Shown: positions 21,163-30,386 of the stretch, piece after piece
Numbering within the stretch: position 1 is the stretch's first letter
How the letters are laid out: every line of letters begins with the position of its first letter
Source: PALSA-612 sp963773055
Lineage (GTDB): Bacteria > Actinomycetota > Thermoleophilia > Gaiellales > Gaiellaceae
Length of the DNA stretch: 64,000 bases
NCBI GenBank assembly: GCA_963773055.1
Contig: CAVYZL010000003.1
Span: 1-64,000, forward strand
Reading direction: 5' to 3'
Translations under genes and position numbers: made by a program
The notes under the pieces: model-generated
The model's input: the letters and a program-made list of their open reading frames with translations, nothing else
The model's database searches: none
What the model was told of the DNA's origin: nothing

Positions 21163-21663
21163 TCAGCTCAGCGACCTGGTCGTGCGCACGCCGGATTGCC
21201 GGCGACGATGTCGCCGGGCGCGACGTCTCGCGTAACGACGGCGCCGGCGCCGACGAGCGCGCCCTCGCCGATCCGGACGCCGCCGAGGACGACGGCGCCC
21301 GGAGCCGATCGACGCGCCGCGCTCGACGATCGGTGCGCTGCAGCTCCCAGTCGTCGCTCCGTCTGGAGCCGCCCGTCGTCCGTCGTCGCGCGCGGGCGCT
21401 TGTCGTTGATGAAGATCGACGCCGTGCCCGACGAAGACCTCGTCTTCGATCTCGACGCCGTCGCAGACGAAGGTGTGGCTCTGGATCTTGCAGCGCGCGC
21501 CGATCGACGCGCCGCGCTGGATCTCGACGAACGGGCCGATCCGCGTGTCGTCGCCGATCCGGCACCCGTAGAGGTTCGTGAACGCCTGGACGACGACGCC
21601 TTCGCCGAAGTCGACGTCGTCGATCAGGCGGTACGGCGCCTCGTTGGCGGGCGCGTCAGCCAT
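21163..21663 (-). CDS. Hexapeptide-repeat acyltransferase (WbpD-like), frameshifted
   Basis: From ATG 21663 (MADAPANEAPYRLIDDV). The N-terminal block VVVQAFTNLYGCRIGDDTRIGPFVEIQ is the left-handed beta-helix start of WbpD/WlbB-type N-acetyltransferases, with further rungs VCDGVEIEDEVFVGHG. After shifts near 21400 and 21310 the remaining rungs and a C-terminal GNPA-like segment can be followed to 21163. These enzymes acetylate the amino group made by a DegT-type aminotransferase. That partner is directly upstream with overlapping ends, so the pair probably makes an N-acylated amino sugar. Confidence 0.75.
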   Translation of the reverse strand: MADAPANEAPYRLIDDVDFGEGVVVQAFTNLYGCRIGDDTRIGPFVEIQRGASIGARCKIQSHTFVCDGVEIEDEVFVGHGVDLHQRQAPARDDGRRAAPDGATTGSCSAPIVERGASIGSGRRRPRRRPDRRGRARRRRRRRYARRRARRHRRRQSGVRTTRSLS

Positions 21664-22771
21664 CGAAGTAGCGCGTCGACGGCCTCGGCGACGGCGGCGA
21701 GCTGCTCCTCGGTGATGCCCGGGAAACATCGGAAGCGACAGGCCTCGCGCGGCGAGCGCCTCGGCGACGGGGAACGCGCCCTGCCGTGGCCGAGCCAGGC
21801 GTAGGCCGCTGTCAGGTGCACCGGCTCGGGGTAGTGGCGGCCGGTGCCGATCCCGCGCTCGCCGAGGTGCGCTGCGAGCGTGCTCGGGGTCGGCCGTCCG
21901 GACGACGTAGAGGTGCCAGACCGGCTCGCTGCCCGTCGCGACCGGCGGCAACCGCAGGTCGCCGACGCCCTGCGAGCGCCGTCGGCGTAGTAGCGCGCCG
22001 CCGCGCGGCGCTGCGTCGTTCCAGTCCGTCGAGCAGCGGCAGCTTGTGCAGCAGGACGAGCGCCTGGATCGTGTCGAGCCGGGCCGTGTAGCCCTCGACT
22101 GCGTGGCGGTACTTCTGCCGCTGGCCGTGCTCGCGCAGCGCGCGCACCGTCGCTGCGAGCGTCATCGTCGTCGCGTGACGAGCGCGCCCGCGTCGCCGAA
22201 CGCGCCGAGGTTCTTCGCCGGGATAGAAGCTGAACGCTGCCGGCAGCGCCGGCGGCGCCGGCCCGCAGCCCGTCGCGCGTCGGCGCCGTGCGCCTGGCAC
22301 GCGTCCTCGATGACCTCGAGGTCGTGCCGATCGGCGAGCTCGCCGAGCGCGCGCATGTCGGCCATCTGGCCGTAGAGATGGACCGGCAGCACGAAGCGCG
22401 TTCGCGGCGCCGATCGCCGCTGCGGCCGCGTCGACGTCGAGGCAGTAGTCGTCGTCCGACGACGTCGACGAGGACCGGGCGCCCGCCCGCCTGCGTGACG
22501 GCCTCGAGCGTGGCGACGAACGTTCCGGCAGGGACGATGACCTCGTCACCCGCCTCGATGCCTGCAGCGAGAAGCGCCAGCCGAAGCGCGTCGAGACCGC
22601 TCGCAGGTGCCGACGCAGGTCGCCGTACCGCAGAAAGCCGCGAAGGCCCGCTCGAACTCGGCGACCTGGCGGCCGTTCGTGTAGGCGTTCTCCTCGATCA
22701 GCTGCTCGGAGATCGCGCAGGATCGCCGCGCGTAGGTTCGCGTGCGATGGCCCGAGGTCGAAGAACGGCAC
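21624..22771 (-). CDS. DegT/DnrJ/EryC1 aminotransferase, frameshifted
   Basis: Starts at GTG 22771 (VPFFDLGPSHANLR). Further down, VIVPAGTFVATL-like text is split over frames; HLYGQMADMRALGELADRHD and VIEDACQAHGA give the PLP-enzyme segment with the conserved Asp, and FSFYPGKNLGAFGDAGALVT-type text holds the lysine that binds PLP. A late block gives LDTIQALVLLHKLP. The C-terminus ITEEQLAAVAEAVD is intact; the stop is at 21624 in that frame, or about 21656 if one base is restored, overlapping the acyltransferase start either way. It makes an amino sugar nucleotide. At least six shifts. Confidence 0.75.
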
Positions 22772-22814
22772 CGTCAAGCCGCGGCGCGTCGAGCTGCTCG
22801 GACCGCATACGCTC

Positions 22815-23743
22815 ATGCTAGACGCGTCCGATGAGCTCGTACACCTCCGAACGCCGGGGCCTCGCCCAGATTCATTCGAGGAGGCACGGCATCTCGTCGC
22901 TGACGTCGGAGGGGACATCCCGCTCCAGGTGTCGGTGATCCTCGAGCGACTGCACGAGATCGAGCACCTGTCCGAGGAGAAGCTCGCCCTCAGGCTCGAA
23001 GGCCGCAAGATGCTCGACGTCGGCGCCGGCCAGATGATGCTCCAGATGGCGTACTTCTCCGCGAAGAACGACGTCCACGGGGTCGATCTCGACGTGATCG
23101 CATCCGGAATCGACGTCACGCGCGTACCTCCGGATGCTGCGCATGAACGGGGCCAAGCGTGTGGTAAAGACCGTCGGCCGAAAGAGCCTCACTGATCGAC
23201 GCCCGCTATCGCCGCGAGCTCGCGCGCCAGATGGGCGTCAGCGGGTTCCCGCCGCTCCGCGTGCAGCAGATGGACGTGTCGAGCATCACGTTCCCGGATG
23301 CGTCGTTCGACTTCGTCTACTCACTCGCCATATTTCAGCATCTGAGCGATCCCGGGCAGGCGCTCGAGCAGATGACACGCGTCCTCGCACCCGGAGGCGG
23401 GCTGTACCTCGACTTCGTTCTCCACACGAGCCGCACCGGAAGCCACGACGTGCGCTACTTCACGGACGACGACGAAGACCTGCCGCTCTGGCCTCAACTA
23501 CGGCCCAGGTACGAGGGTCTCGTCCATCCGAACGCATACCTCAACCGCCTCCGACTGCCGGAGTGGAACCGGATCTTCGAAGAGACCATGTCCGGGTTCG
23601 AGAGCGTGCTCTACCAGCCCGAGGCGGCGCAGCTCGAGCCGGAGGCGAAGAAGCTCCAGAAGCAGGGCGAACTCACGGACTACAGCCTCGAGGAGCTACT
23701 GACGAGCAAGGTCGCCGTGCTCTGGCGCAAGCCGGCCGTCTAA
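22815..23743 (+). CDS. SAM-dependent methyltransferase, frameshifted
   Basis: From ATG 22815; about 308 residues repaired. MLDVGAGQMMLQMAYF is motif I of class I methyltransferases (GxGxx variant), followed by VHGVDLDVIA (motif II acidic end). After shifts at about 23120 and 23190 the later part reads VQQMDVSSITFPDASFDFVY and HLSDPGQALEQMTRVLAPGG, motifs post-II to III of the Methyltransf_11 type. Divergent from the aminotransferase by 43 bp. Probably methylates a sugar or an amino-sugar intermediate. Confidence 0.75.
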
Positions 23744-23766
23744 GCCCCGTGCGGTCCTCGAGAAGC

Positions 23767-24453
23767 TCATTGAGGCGTGATCAGCTCGTAGCCTTGTTCG
23801 CACAAGATCGGCAATAGCCGGGCACATGCTTCCAGCACCGGCGGGCGCTCCGGCCCCCCGTCGTGGAGGAGCACAATGGCGCCGGGCTCAACGTGCTCGA
23901 GCACGATCTCGACGATCTCGTCCGTCGTGTACTCGCTCGCATCGCCCGAGTCGACGGACCAGAGCGCCACCCGCATGCCGAGCTCTTCGGCGAGCGTCGC
24001 CGTACGCCTTCGGTCTTTTCCGTACGGCGGGCGGACGAAGCGGACGCCGGGGATAGACGGCCGCCACGGCGTCATTCGTGCGCACAATCTCGTCCCGGAG
24101 TGCAGCGGGCGCGAGGTAGAGCGAGTGCGGGTGGCTGAACGTGTGGTTCCCGATCTCGTGGCCGTCGCCAGCGATGCGGGCGACGACATCCGGGTGGGCT
24201 TCCACCTGCTCGCCGACGACGAAGAACGTCGCCTTCGCATCGTTAGCCCGTAGAAGCTCGAGAAGGCGCGGCGTCGTGTGGAGGAGGGACCGTCGTCGAA
24301 CGTGAGCGCCACCGCCCGGCGCCCGAGCCAGGCCCTGACTGCACGAAGTCGTAGTTCCCGAACGGGATGCACGAGTCTGTCGACTGTGCGCGTCCAGTGC
24401 CTCCGCGGGCGCGGTAGCCGGTAGCGAAGGGTCCGGAGTTTCGTTCCGAGCAT
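23767..24453 (-). CDS. NodB-type polysaccharide deacetylase, frameshifted
   Basis: ATG 24453 (MLGTKLRTLRYRLPR). VALTFDDGPSS is the TFDDG catalytic/metal motif; in the next frame NHTFSHPHSLYLAP is the HS/TxxHP metal-binding motif; then RFVRPPYGKD (motif RxPY), MRVALWSVDSGD and IVLLHDGG (LxHD motif). The set is complete for a CE4 deacetylase. Shifts near 24290, 24200 and 24060. About 228 residues repaired. It has no clear signal peptide, so it may be cytoplasmic or N-terminally anchored. Convergent with the methyltransferase (23 bp). Confidence 0.8.
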   Translation of the reverse strand: MLGTKLRTLRYRLPRPRRHWTRTVDRLVHPVRELRLRAVRAWLGRRAVALTFDDGPSSTRRRAFSSFYGLTMRRRRSSSSASRWKPTRMSSPASLATATRSGTTRSATRTRSTSRPLHSGTRLCARMTPWRPSIPGVRFVRPPYGKDRRRTATLAEELGMRVALWSVDSGDASEYTTDEIVEIVLEHVEPGAIVLLHDGGPERPPVLEACARLLPILCEQGYELITPQ

Positions 24454-24725
24454 CTGGTGAAACAGTACGCAGGAGCGTCCGACGTAACCGGATCGTAATG
24501 AGGGGTGGGTTTGAGTTAGCCGAAAGGCCAGGTTTATTTTAAGACGACCCTCCACCGCCGGAGGGTCTTTTCCGGACGCTCTGGTCAGTCACTCGAAGAC
24601 GCCCCTATCGTCTCTACTGGCGGCCGGGTCAGAGCGAATGCGTACCGGCCAACACGGGGAGAGTGTGGAGTGCGAAGGTCCAGTGACCATACGGTTCACC
24701 CACCCGACGGCGGGGTTGGCGGGGG
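24454..24725. other. 272-bp divergent intergenic/leader region
   Basis: Unusually AT-rich for this window around 24495-24545. It holds a small GNRA-type hairpin near 24517 (GCC-GAAA-GGC) and, about 30 bp on, the terminator listed separately. The sugar-transferase start is 155 bp beyond. Nothing coding is seen in it. It looks like a transcribed leader rather than plain spacer. Confidence 0.4.
24546..24572 (+). terminator. Rho-independent-type hairpin with T tract
   Basis: A perfect 8-bp stem, GACCCTCC (24546-24553) pairing with GGAGGGTC (24560-24567), loop ACCGCC, followed by TTTTCC. There is no complete plus-strand gene immediately before it, so it may be an attenuator in the leader of the sugar-transferase operon that starts about 155 bp downstream. 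Confidence 0.65.
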
Positions 24726-26280
24726 GTGGCGAACATCGTGAATCCTCGTGTAAGGGGTGGGCGGAGTCGCGCTCCCGTTCCCGGACACGCTCTCGCTGCC
24801 GGCGTCTGCCGCCCGATCGAACGGCAGACGGGCCGAGGGCGGGACTGGCTGCTGCACCGCGTGCTGCTCATCGCCGACGTCTTCGGGCTCAGCCTCGCAT
24901 TCTTCCTCGGTCAGCTCCTGTTCGAGCCGGGCGGGGGCGCACACGACATCGTCTCTCCGGGGCTGGAGAGCGCTATCTTCATCCTCAGCCTTCCCGTTTG
25001 GGTGGCGATCGCGGTCAGCTCAGCGGTCTGTACGGCCGCGAGCACAGCGCGCACGACCATTCCACGGTGGACGACTTCGTCGGCGTCTTCGCCGTGATCA
25101 CGATCGGGGTGTGGCTCTTCTCGTGTGTCGTTCTGGTTCACCCACGCCGCGCACCCGAACACGCCGCGCATGATCGCGTTCTGGATCATGGCGATCGCAT
25201 TCGTCTTCTCTGCCCGTGCCGCTGGCGCGAGTCTGCGCGCGGCGGATCCCGATGTTCTGGCAGAACACCGTCATTGTCGGTGCCGGCGACGTCGGGCAAT
25301 TGATCGCCCGCAAGCTGCAGCAGCACCCGGAATACGCCATCAGGCTCGTCGGCTTCGTCGACGACAGCCCGGACGCGCCGTCGCGATCATCGGCGAGATC
25401 CGACTTCTCGGTTCGCCCGACCGCCTACCTGAGCTCGTCGACACGTTCAACATCGACCGCGTGATCATCGCCTACTCGTCAGATTCGTACACGAGCACCT
25501 GCTGGCGATCATCCACGAGCTGAAGGCGAGCTCGGTCCAGATCGACCTCGTACCGCAGGCTTTTCGAAGCGGTCGGGCCGAAAGTCGATATGCACTACAG
25601 TCGAAGCTCTTCCGCTCATCGGCCTGCCGCCCGTACGGCTTTCGCCTGTCGGCTCGATTCGTCAAGCGTTGTACTCGACATCATCGGTCGCGTCGATTAC
25701 GCTCGTCGGTCACGGCGCCGCTTTTCGCCTACTTTGCCTGGAGGATCAAGCGAGATTCGCCGGGCCCCGTCTTCTTCCGCCAGACGAGGCTTGGACTGAA
25801 CATGAAGGAGTTCACCGCTGCTGAAGTTCCGGACGATGCGGTGTGACGTCGACGAGGCAGAGCACCGCGAGTACATCAAGTCCACGATGAGCTCCGAGCG
25901 CTCCAGCGGGAGGCAACGGTTTCTACAAGCTCGACCGTCAGGGCGACGTCACGCGGTTCGGGAGGTGGCTCCGCAAGACGAGCCTCGACGAGCTACCCCA
26001 GTTCATCAACGTCCTGAAGGGAGACATGTCTCTCGTCGGCCCACGGCCCTGCATCCCGTACGAGACCGAGAACTTCGCTCCGCATCACTTCGAACGCTTC
26101 CTCGTCCCTGCGGGCATCGACCGGCCTCTGGCAGGTCACGGCTCGTGCGTAGTGCGAGCTTCGGCGAGGCGCTCGACATGGACGTCGTCGTACGCGCGCA
26201 GCTGGTCGCTCGGCCTCGACCTCCGTCTCTTGGCTCGAACCCCGTTTGCGGTCATCCGTCAGAGAGCGGCAACGGCATGA
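24726..26280 (+). CDS. Undecaprenyl-phosphate sugar phosphotransferase (initiating), frameshifted
   Basis: A WcaJ/WbaP-type enzyme of about 515 residues in seven or more frame blocks. N-terminal membrane segments (HRVLLIADVFGLSLAFFLGQ, VFAVITIGVWLFSCVV) are followed by a CoA-binding-like domain (VIVGAGDVGQLIARKL, IRLVGFVDDSP), then the catalytic tail: LFAYFAWRIKRDSPGP with FFRQTRLGLNMKEF, LRKTSLDELPQFINVLKGD and MSLVGPRPCIPYE, the full signature of PF02397. It attaches the first sugar-phosphate to undecaprenyl phosphate. Start uncertain: GTG 24726 or GTG 24757. Stop overlaps the next ATG (ATGA at 26277). Confidence 0.8.
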
Positions 26281-27325
26281 CGGGTGGAAGGGTGAGAATC
26301 GGCGTCGTCGGTCTCGGTTACTGGGGACCCAACCTCGTTCGGAATCTCTACGAGCTTCCCGAAGCCGAAGTCGTCGTACGTCTGCGACAGAAGACCTGAG
26401 ACGTTCGAGAGATAGCCCGCCGCTACCCGCTCGGTCTCCCAGACAACGCGCTTCGAGGCGCTCCTCGAGGATCGGAGCCTCGACGCGGTCGCGATCGCGA
26501 CGACGGTCTCCACTCACTACGAGCTCGCCAGCCGTGCACTCGAGGCCGGCAAGCACGTCTTCGTCGAGAAACCCCTCGCCGGATCGAGCGACGACGCGGT
26601 CGCACTCGCCGAGCTTGCCGAGAACGCCGGCCTCGTGCTCATGCCGGGCCACACCTTCCTCTACAGCCCACCGGTGGACAGGATCCGCGAGCTGATTCAG
26701 TCGGGCGAGCTCGGCGAGATCTACTCGATCTCGATGAGCCGGGTAAACCTCGGGCTTCACCAACCGGACGTCAGCGTCGTCTGGGATCTCGGCGCCGCAC
26801 GACTTCTCGATCCTGCGCTACTGGCTCGGCGAGCTACCGATGAACGTCTCGGCGCTCAGCCGGGGTTGCATCATCCCCGACACGCCAGATGTGGCCTTCA
26901 TCCACCTCGAGTTCCGGTCTAAGACAATCGCCAACGTCGAGCTGTCGTGGCTCGCGCCCGAGCAAGCTCCGCCGGACGACGGTCGATCGGCTCGACGCAA
27001 GATGGTCGTCTACGACGACACGAGCACGGAGTCCGGTCCGAATCTTCGACTCGGGAGTGACGCTCCCCGATCCCGAGACGTTCGGCGAGTACAGGCTGAC
27101 GTACCGCACCGGGCGACATCGTCTCCCCGCGCATCGAGGCTGCTGAGCCGCTGTATCTCGAGGTGGCCGACTTCTGCGCTGCGATCCTCGACGGGTCCGA
27201 GCTCCGGTCCTCTCCTGAAGTCGGGTATCGACGTCGTGCGCATGATCGAAGCCGTCGATTGCTCACTCGAGCGCGACGGCATGCGCGTGGAGGTGGCCGC
27301 CACCCAAGCTCTGAGCGGCGTCTAG
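26277..27325 (+). CDS. Gfo/Idh/MocA-family oxidoreductase, frameshifted
   Basis: ATG 26277, coupled to the sugar transferase by ATGA. RIGVVGLGYWGPNLVRNL is the NAD-binding Rossmann motif; VAIATTVSTHYELASRALE and HVFVEKPLAGSSDDAV contain the EKP catalytic-lysine motif; LRYWLGELPMNVSAL and a substrate-binding barrel follow. Shifts lie near 26380, 26440, 26800, 27040 and 27220. About 348 residues. Enzymes of this type in such loci oxidise UDP-sugars at C3 or similar before DegT-type transamination, fitting the aminotransferase/acyltransferase pair at 21.6-22.8 kb. Confidence 0.78.
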
Positions 27326-27396
27326 GACGTTGTCACCGAGGGAGGACCGACCCCGGCCCGATCTCTTGGGTGCTAGCTTGGCCGGGCCGGGCTGCC

Positions 27397-28714
27397 GTGC
27401 TGACTGCTCTCGTCGTCGGTTACCACTATCCACCGATCGGAGGAGTCGGCGCTCAGCGCGCGATCCAGTTGACCCGGTATCTCGGCGAATTCGCGGTTCG
27501 GCCTGTGGTGTTCACCGGCCCGGGCCGGCACGGTGACCGATGGGCGCCTGACGACCCGACGCTGCTGACCGACGTGAGCGGCGTTCCGTCGTTCGCGCAC
27601 CCGGCCCTGTCCCTCTGCAGACACGATCTCGAAGCCCGGCTGGACAGGATGCTGGGTCGAAGAGATGCGTTCGTCCGCTGGTGGATCGACGTCGATCGAG
27701 CGCTTCGAGCAACCGCCGGGCCAAAAGATCGATGTAATCCTGGGCGAACTCGGCCCGTACTGAGACATCGTTCGGAGTCGAGAATTTGGCCGCCCGACTC
27801 GGTGTTCCGTGGGTAGCCGACCTTCAGGACCCGTGGGCGCTCGACGAGATGCGTCTTTATCCGTCGGCTCTACACCGAGTTGCCGACCGTAAACGCATGC
27901 GAGGCACTCTCCGAAGTGCCGCCGCAGTTGTGATGAACACGCCTGAGGCTGCTGTGCGCTTGCTGGAGGCGTTCCCTGACCTTCGTAGCGACGAGTGTTT
28001 CGATCACGAACGGCTTTGACGCCGAGGATTTCGCCGGTGTCGTGCCCAGGCGGCGCGAGGATGGCGTCTTCCGCATCGTCCACTCGGGGTACATTGCACA
28101 CGGACCTCGGCTCTCGGCATCGGAAACGGGCCGTCTCCGGCGACTGCTCGGCGGCATGCCGGTGCCCACCGTCGATTTTCTGACCCGTTCCCATGTCTAT
28201 CCTCATGCGAGCTGTTGATGAGGTCATCCGAGCTGATCCCGAGCGTGCGGGGGGTGGTCGAGGTGCACCTCGTCGGTGCGACCGATGCCGACCGCACAGG
28301 CCGCTGCGCGATACCCTTTCGTGCACTTCCACGGCGTACAAGTCGCATGCGGAGGCAGTCTAGCTGCTTCGGACGGCCGACCTGCTCTTCCTCCCCATGC
28401 AGGATCTTCCCGCCGGGCGTGCGTGCCGGGATCGTTCCAGGGAAGACCTACGAGTACATGGCGTCCGGAACGCCGATCCTTGCTGCCGTTCCGGATGGGG
28501 ACGCGCGCGAGATGCTTCGCTCAGTTGGAACCGCGACGGTTTGCCGACCGGCTGACGGTCGACTGTCTCGCAGACGGGCTCGAGCTGCGGATCGCCGACT
28601 GGCGGGCGGGCGTTCCCCGGCCCGTGCCGGATCCCTCGGTGCTCGGCCGCTTCGAACGGCGTCAGCTGACCTCCGAGCTCGCGACCGTGATTCGCAAGGT
28701 CGGCGGACGCGTGA
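27397..28714 (+). CDS. Family 4 glycosyltransferase, frameshifted
   Basis: GTG 27397 starts VLTALVVGYHYPPIGGVGAQR, the glycine-rich N-terminal motif of GT4/GT-B enzymes. Later blocks: LGVPWVADLQDPWALDE, the linker to the donor domain SVSITNGFDAEDFAG, FRIVHSGYIA, and finally TADLLFLPMQDLPAGVRAG and GKTYEYMASGTPILAAVPDG, the donor-binding C-terminal signature. Shifts near 27720, 28000, 28110 and 28360; the last stop is inferred at 28712-28714. About 435 residues. It ends just before the convergent GT2 gene stop. Confidence 0.72.
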
Positions 28715-28716
28715 CG

Positions 28717-29655
28717 CTATCCGGCGCGTTCGGCCGGAGTCTCCTCGATCGCGGCCCGCGGCCTCATCGCCTCGCGGGCCCGTCGCGGCAGATGGTTCAG
28801 CCGTTGCTGCTCGCGCACGTAGCGGCGCACGTCCGCGTTTCGACACCGCGGCTTGCGCTCGAATGCGGCTTCGATGTAGCCCCAGATAATCCCGATCGCC
28901 CATGGGTCGCCGAGCGAACGGAACAGCGTTCGCACCGTCAGGTACGAGAACCGGTAGCCCATGTAATGCGCCGCCTGGCCGTTCTTCACCCAATGCGCGA
29001 ACCGGCTTCCGTCGCGCTCCCCCTCGCTCCGGAGATGGAAGAACGGCAGATCGAGGAATCCGCGGGTGCTCCAGCCTTTGAGCCCCGCGGCGATGAGGTC
29101 GATCGTGTCCCAACCCATGTGCTCCTCGAGCGGGAGGATGTCGTCGAGACACGCCCGGCGGTACGCGCGGGACGCGCCCCAGACGCCCGGCCCGGTTCCG
29201 TGACGCTGGCGCCAGATGCCGTCCGGCCCCTGCTCGTAGCAGGCGCCGCCCGCGATTCCGAGACGATCGTCGGCCTCGAACTCCGCGACCAGCCGGTCGA
29301 AATAGTCCGGCTCCATCGAGATGTCGGCGTCCAGCTTCACGACGACCTCGCAGGAGCCCGGTACGAACGCGAGGCCCTTGTGGAACGCCTTGACGATCGG
29401 CCCGCCCCGCATCACCCCGGCAGCGCCCGGAAGCACGTCCACCGTCACCCAGTCGCCGGCGTCAGCGAGCTCGTGCGCCACCGCCGTCGTCTCATCCGTC
29501 GAGCCCGTGTCGACGATCACCCACCTCGTCGGAGCGAGCCGTTGTGCCTCGAGCACACCCAACAGACGCCGCAGATTCCCGGCTTCGTTGCGGACCGGCG
29601 TAACAATTGCGTAGCTCAGTCGGTCGCAGCGGTGTGGGACGGACGCTCGGTGCAC
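28717..29655 (-). CDS. Family 2 glycosyltransferase
   Basis: Intact 312 residues. YAIVTPVRNEAGNLRRLL, VIVDTGSTDETTAVA and VVVKLDADISMEPDYFDRLV (D-A-D at the metal site) place it in GT2. AGGACYEQGPDGIW and a C-terminal basic or amphipathic tail follow. It is one of the few unbroken glycosyltransferases in the locus. The start may be ATG 29655, or a codon further in such as around YAIVTPV; the first ten residues are not conserved in kind. Confidence 0.83.
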   Translation of the reverse strand: MHRASVPHRCDRLSYAIVTPVRNEAGNLRRLLGVLEAQRLAPTRWVIVDTGSTDETTAVAHELADAGDWVTVDVLPGAAGVMRGGPIVKAFHKGLAFVPGSCEVVVKLDADISMEPDYFDRLVAEFEADDRLGIAGGACYEQGPDGIWRQRHGTGPGVWGASRAYRRACLDDILPLEEHMGWDTIDLIAAGLKGWSTRGFLDLPFFHLRSEGERDGSRFAHWVKNGQAAHYMGYRFSYLTVRTLFRSLGDPWAIGIIWGYIEAAFERKPRCRNADVRRYVREQQRLNHLPRRAREAMRPRAAIEETPAERAG

Positions 29656-29667
29656 GTCAGCCGGATG

Positions 29668-30271
29668 CTAGTCCGCAGCGGTCTTCCGAAACGCAATCAG
29701 CTCGGCTCGACCGTCCCCACGCTCGTCGGTTACGTCCCGATACACAACGCGCCAATCGGCCAGAAGCGACGGGTAGTCGTGGGCCCACATGTAGGGGAGT
29801 GGCTCTCTCAACCATGTGTACTCCCTGACGACGATGAGACAACGTGCAGTGCGGGCAACAGCTCGAACGACGCCCAGCACGTCTCGCGGCTTGACGTGTC
29901 CGAGCACCGCACTCGACAGGACAGCGTCCACAGGACCGAAGGCCTCACAATCAGCCACGTCTGCGACGGACGTCTCCCTCTCTGGGAATCGCCGTCGAGA
30001 CTCGGCGGCGAGGGTGGGAGAGATGTCAAACCCCTTCGCATCAGAAGTCGCCGAGGTAGCCGTACTGGCGTCCCGAACCGACTCCGACAACCAGGACGGA
30101 CCTGCAACGGTAGTCCCGGAGCAATCGTGGCACGGTCTCGTCCTCGGCCCCTGCGCGCAGCCAGTTCCTTGCCGGCCACGACTCCGGGTGGTCGTAGGTG
30201 TCGATCAACTCCGTGGCACGGCCCTCCCAGTATTTCGCCGGCTGGTACAGGCGACGTCCCGGCCATCGCAT
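29668..30271 (-). CDS. Class I SAM-dependent methyltransferase, one frameshift
   Basis: ATG 30271 (MRWPGRRLYQPAKYWEGRA). SVLVVGVGSGRQYGYL is motif I. A shift near 30060 leads into AKGFDISPTLAAESRRR (motif II), VADCEAFGPVDAVLSSAVLGH and VVREYTWL. About 200 residues. Upstream of the GT2 gene on the same strand, 12 nt apart, so likely co-transcribed. Acceptor unknown; a terminal or internal O-methylation of the glycan is plausible. Confidence 0.75.
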
Positions 30272-30386
30272 TGCACGACCCTATCTCCCGGACACAGCGC
30301 CCCGGGCGATGGTGCTCTCGCTGCCGACCACGGCGAAAGACGGAGCCTGTAACGTGCAAAGTCGACGCGGGGGTGGGCTCGAAGAA

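Noticed and set aside
29605..29640. tRNA-like text (GTAGCTCAGTCGGT) on the plus strand
   Set aside because: It lies inside the coding N-terminus of the GT2 gene (28717-29655), lacks a matching acceptor stem and anticodon arm, and is a chance resemblance to a D-arm.
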